From Rugamonas rivuli (GTDB lineage: Bacteria; Pseudomonadota; Gammaproteobacteria; Burkholderiales; Burkholderiaceae_D): 64,000 bases of DNA. Location of the stretch: positions 496,001 to 560,000 of the forward strand of contig NZ_WHUF01000003.1 in the NCBI RefSeq assembly GCF_009380165.1, read 5' to 3'. Made by a program: the position numbers and the translations under genes. This document shows positions 62,600 through 64,000 of the stretch, piece after piece (position 1 is the first letter of the stretch; each line of letters opens with the position of its first letter). Under the pieces are notes generated by a model that worked only from the letters and a program-made list of their open reading frames with translations, ran no database searches and had not been told where the DNA came from.

Positions 62600-63568
62600 C
62601 TACAGCCAGCCGGCCTTCTTGAAGCGCCGGTGCAGGTACAGGCACACGCCCACCATCACCGACAGCGCGAACGGATAGCCGTACTTCCATTCCAGCTCCG
62701 GCATGACCTTGAAGTTCATCCCCCACACGCCGGCAAACGCGGTGCAGATCGCGAAGATCGCCGCCCACGCCGCCAGCCGCTTGTTCACTTCGCTTTCCTC
62801 GATCGCCACCATCGACAGATTGACCTGGATCGCCGTGGCGATGGTGTCGCGTATCGTGTCGAGCGCGGAACTGATGCGGTGCAAATGGTCGTGCACGTCG
62901 CGGAAGTATTCCTGCGTATCCTGGCACATGGCCGGCACGCGGCCGCCGTGCAAGCGCCCCACCGCTTCCATCAGCGGCGACACGACGTGGCGCACGATCG
63001 TCACCTTGCGCTTGAGTTCGTACAAGCGCTGGATGTTGTCGCGCTGCCGGCCCTGGCTGAAGATCAGCTCTTCGATTTTTTCCAGCTCGGTTTCCAGCAT
63101 GTCCAGCACCGGGAAGTAGCGGTCCACCACCGCATCCATCAGCGCATACAGCACGAAGGCCGGGCCCAGACGCAGCATGTGCGGTTCCTTCTCGGCACGC
63201 GCGCGCACGCCGAGGAAACCCTGCTGGCTGCCGCCGTCGCGCGCCGACAGCACGTAACTGTCGCCGACGAAGATGTCGACCTCGCCGATGGCGATATCGT
63301 TGTCGCGGCACTCGATGGTCTTCACCACCACGAACAGCGAATCGCCGTACTCCTCGATCTTGGGCCGCTGGTGGCCGCGCCGCGCATCCTCCACCGCCAG
63401 CTCGTGCAGGCCGAATTCCTGCTGCATGATGGACAGCTCGTCCGGCTGGGCGTCGCGCAACGCGACCCAGACAAAGGTCTCCGGCTTCTCGATGTAGTCG
63501 CTGATCTCTTCGACCGGAATGTCCGCCAGCTTCTGGCCGTCCTGATAGGCCACGCAATTAATCAACAT
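62600..63568 (-). CDS. corA: Magnesium/cobalt transporter CorA
   Basis: Homopentameric Mg2+ channel of the inner membrane. The 322-residue protein has a large cytosolic N-terminal funnel (MLINCVAYQDGQKLADIPVE; HELAVEDARRGHQRPKIEEY), a long helix (LYELKRKVTIVRHVVSPLME) and two C-terminal transmembrane helices with the selectivity motif GMN in VWGMNFKVMPELEW, ending in a basic tail HRRFKKAGWL. GGAA lies 5-6 nt before the ATG. It follows ntrC on the same strand behind a terminator. Confidence 0.95.
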   Translation of the reverse strand: MLINCVAYQDGQKLADIPVEEISDYIEKPETFVWVALRDAQPDELSIMQQEFGLHELAVEDARRGHQRPKIEEYGDSLFVVVKTIECRDNDIAIGEVDIFVGDSYVLSARDGGSQQGFLGVRARAEKEPHMLRLGPAFVLYALMDAVVDRYFPVLDMLETELEKIEELIFSQGRQRDNIQRLYELKRKVTIVRHVVSPLMEAVGRLHGGRVPAMCQDTQEYFRDVHDHLHRISSALDTIRDTIATAIQVNLSMVAIEESEVNKRLAAWAAIFAICTAFAGVWGMNFKVMPELEWKYGYPFALSVMVGVCLYLHRRFKKAGWL

Positions 63569-63575
63569 ACTGTTT

Positions 63576-63614
63576 CCATAAAAAAAAAGCCCTTGGCTTC
63601 ATCAGCCAAGAGCT
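63576..63614 (-). terminator. Intrinsic terminator of ntrC
   Basis: Minus-strand stem GCTCTTGGCT/AGCCAAGGGC with a 5-nt loop and nine T, between the ntrC stop and the corA start. Confidence 0.9.
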
Positions 63615-63641
63615 TACCTCAAACCGGCGCCGGCGCCGGGA

Positions 63642-64000
63642 TCAATCGTCCTTGGCGCCGTCGATGCCGAGTTCGGCGATCTTGCGGGTGATGGTGTTGC
63701 GGCCTATGCCCAGGCGCACCGCCGCGTCGTTCTTGCGGCCGTGCGTGTGCTTGAGCGCCGTGCGTATCAGCGCCGATTCGAACTGCCGTCCCAGCACCGC
63801 CATCACTTCCTGCTGGCCGCCGCTGAGCATGGTGGCGGCCTGCGCCTCCAGCAGTCCCAGCCACGCATCCGGCGAACCGGCCGGCGCATGATGGCCCGCT
63901 TCCGGCACCGGTATCGCCGTCACCGTGCCGTGATGCTGCACCGGCGCGTAGTGCTCGGCCGGCGCCGGCGCGTTGGCGCCGCTGCCCTGCTCCTGCGTCA
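63642..64000 (-). CDS. ntrC: Nitrogen regulation response regulator NtrC, C-terminal part (cut by window edge)
   Basis: Only the last 119 codons are in the window; the frame is open at base 64000, so no start is seen. The C-terminus is a Fis-type helix-turn-helix: GRQFESALIRTALKHTHGRK, NDAAVRLGIGRNTITRKIAE and LGIDGAKDD, the sequence style of NtrC in Burkholderiales. It is preceded by an Ala/Pro-rich linker (QGSGANAPAPAEHYAP). NtrC activates sigma-54 promoters for nitrogen assimilation; NtrC-like dyads occur before some TBDR genes. Other sigma-54 activators share this fold, so the assignment is strong but not absolute. Confidence 0.85.
   Translation of the reverse strand, partial: TQEQGSGANAPAPAEHYAPVQHHGTVTAIPVPEAGHHAPAGSPDAWLGLLEAQAATMLSGGQQEVMAVLGRQFESALIRTALKHTHGRKNDAAVRLGIGRNTITRKIAELGIDGAKDD

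Overview
This 64 kb window is GC-rich bacterial chromosome. Gene order and protein sequence point to a betaproteobacterium of the Burkholderiales, most likely Oxalobacteraceae (Massilia/Duganella/Janthinobacterium-like). The reasons are the rimP-nusA-infB-rbfA-truB-typA cluster, the glnE/yhdP/nitrilase/tldD/aroG block, the tkt-gap pair and the large set of TonB-dependent receptors (TBDRs). The genus is an inference; no rRNA gene is present.

Layout. 1-7366: a minus-strand translation and transcription operon (rimP, nusA, infB, rbfA, truB, then typA cut by the window edge) with a strong promoter and a leader terminator. 7463-11786: rluB-scpB and glk, minus strand. 12035-12891: two small plus-strand accessory genes, a transglycosylase-like protein and a secreted hypothetical. 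12888-19443: a minus-strand peptide-type ABC importer operon (binding protein, two permeases, double ATPase) ending in a DedA-rhodanese fusion. 19952-28926: three TBDRs. 29206-37053: aroG, tldD, nitrilase and yhdP, minus strand; the aroG leader contains a Phe/Tyr-rich leader peptide, an antiterminator and a terminator. 37260-40591: glnE and a secreted Cache protein. 40783-46769: tandem twin TBDRs. 46836-49889: tkt-gap. 50032-52210: rsmE and a TPR/aspartyl-hydroxylase protein. 52343-55252: TBDR six. 55253-56451: a long AT-rich gap. 56452-59471: a flavoprotein and a soluble histidine kinase, convergent. 59753-62518: TBDR seven. 62600-64000: corA and the 3' end of ntrC.

How it works together. 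Most of the window is core housekeeping: ribosome maturation and initiation, central carbon (glk, gap, tkt), aromatic amino acid entry (aroG) and nitrogen control (glnE, ntrC). Into this are set seven paralogous outer-membrane TBDRs with one shared signal-peptide style and no neighbouring catabolic genes, so their substrates cannot be read from context. Several share promoter modules, which suggests family-wise regulation.

The most striking non-coding element is the aroG leader (30321-30517). All parts of a classical ribosome-mediated attenuator can be read directly: a promoter, a 21-codon peptide with seven Phe/Tyr codons in nine, an antiterminator strand in its last codons, and an intrinsic terminator just before aroG. 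A second attenuator-like terminator sits in the rimP-nusA-infB leader.
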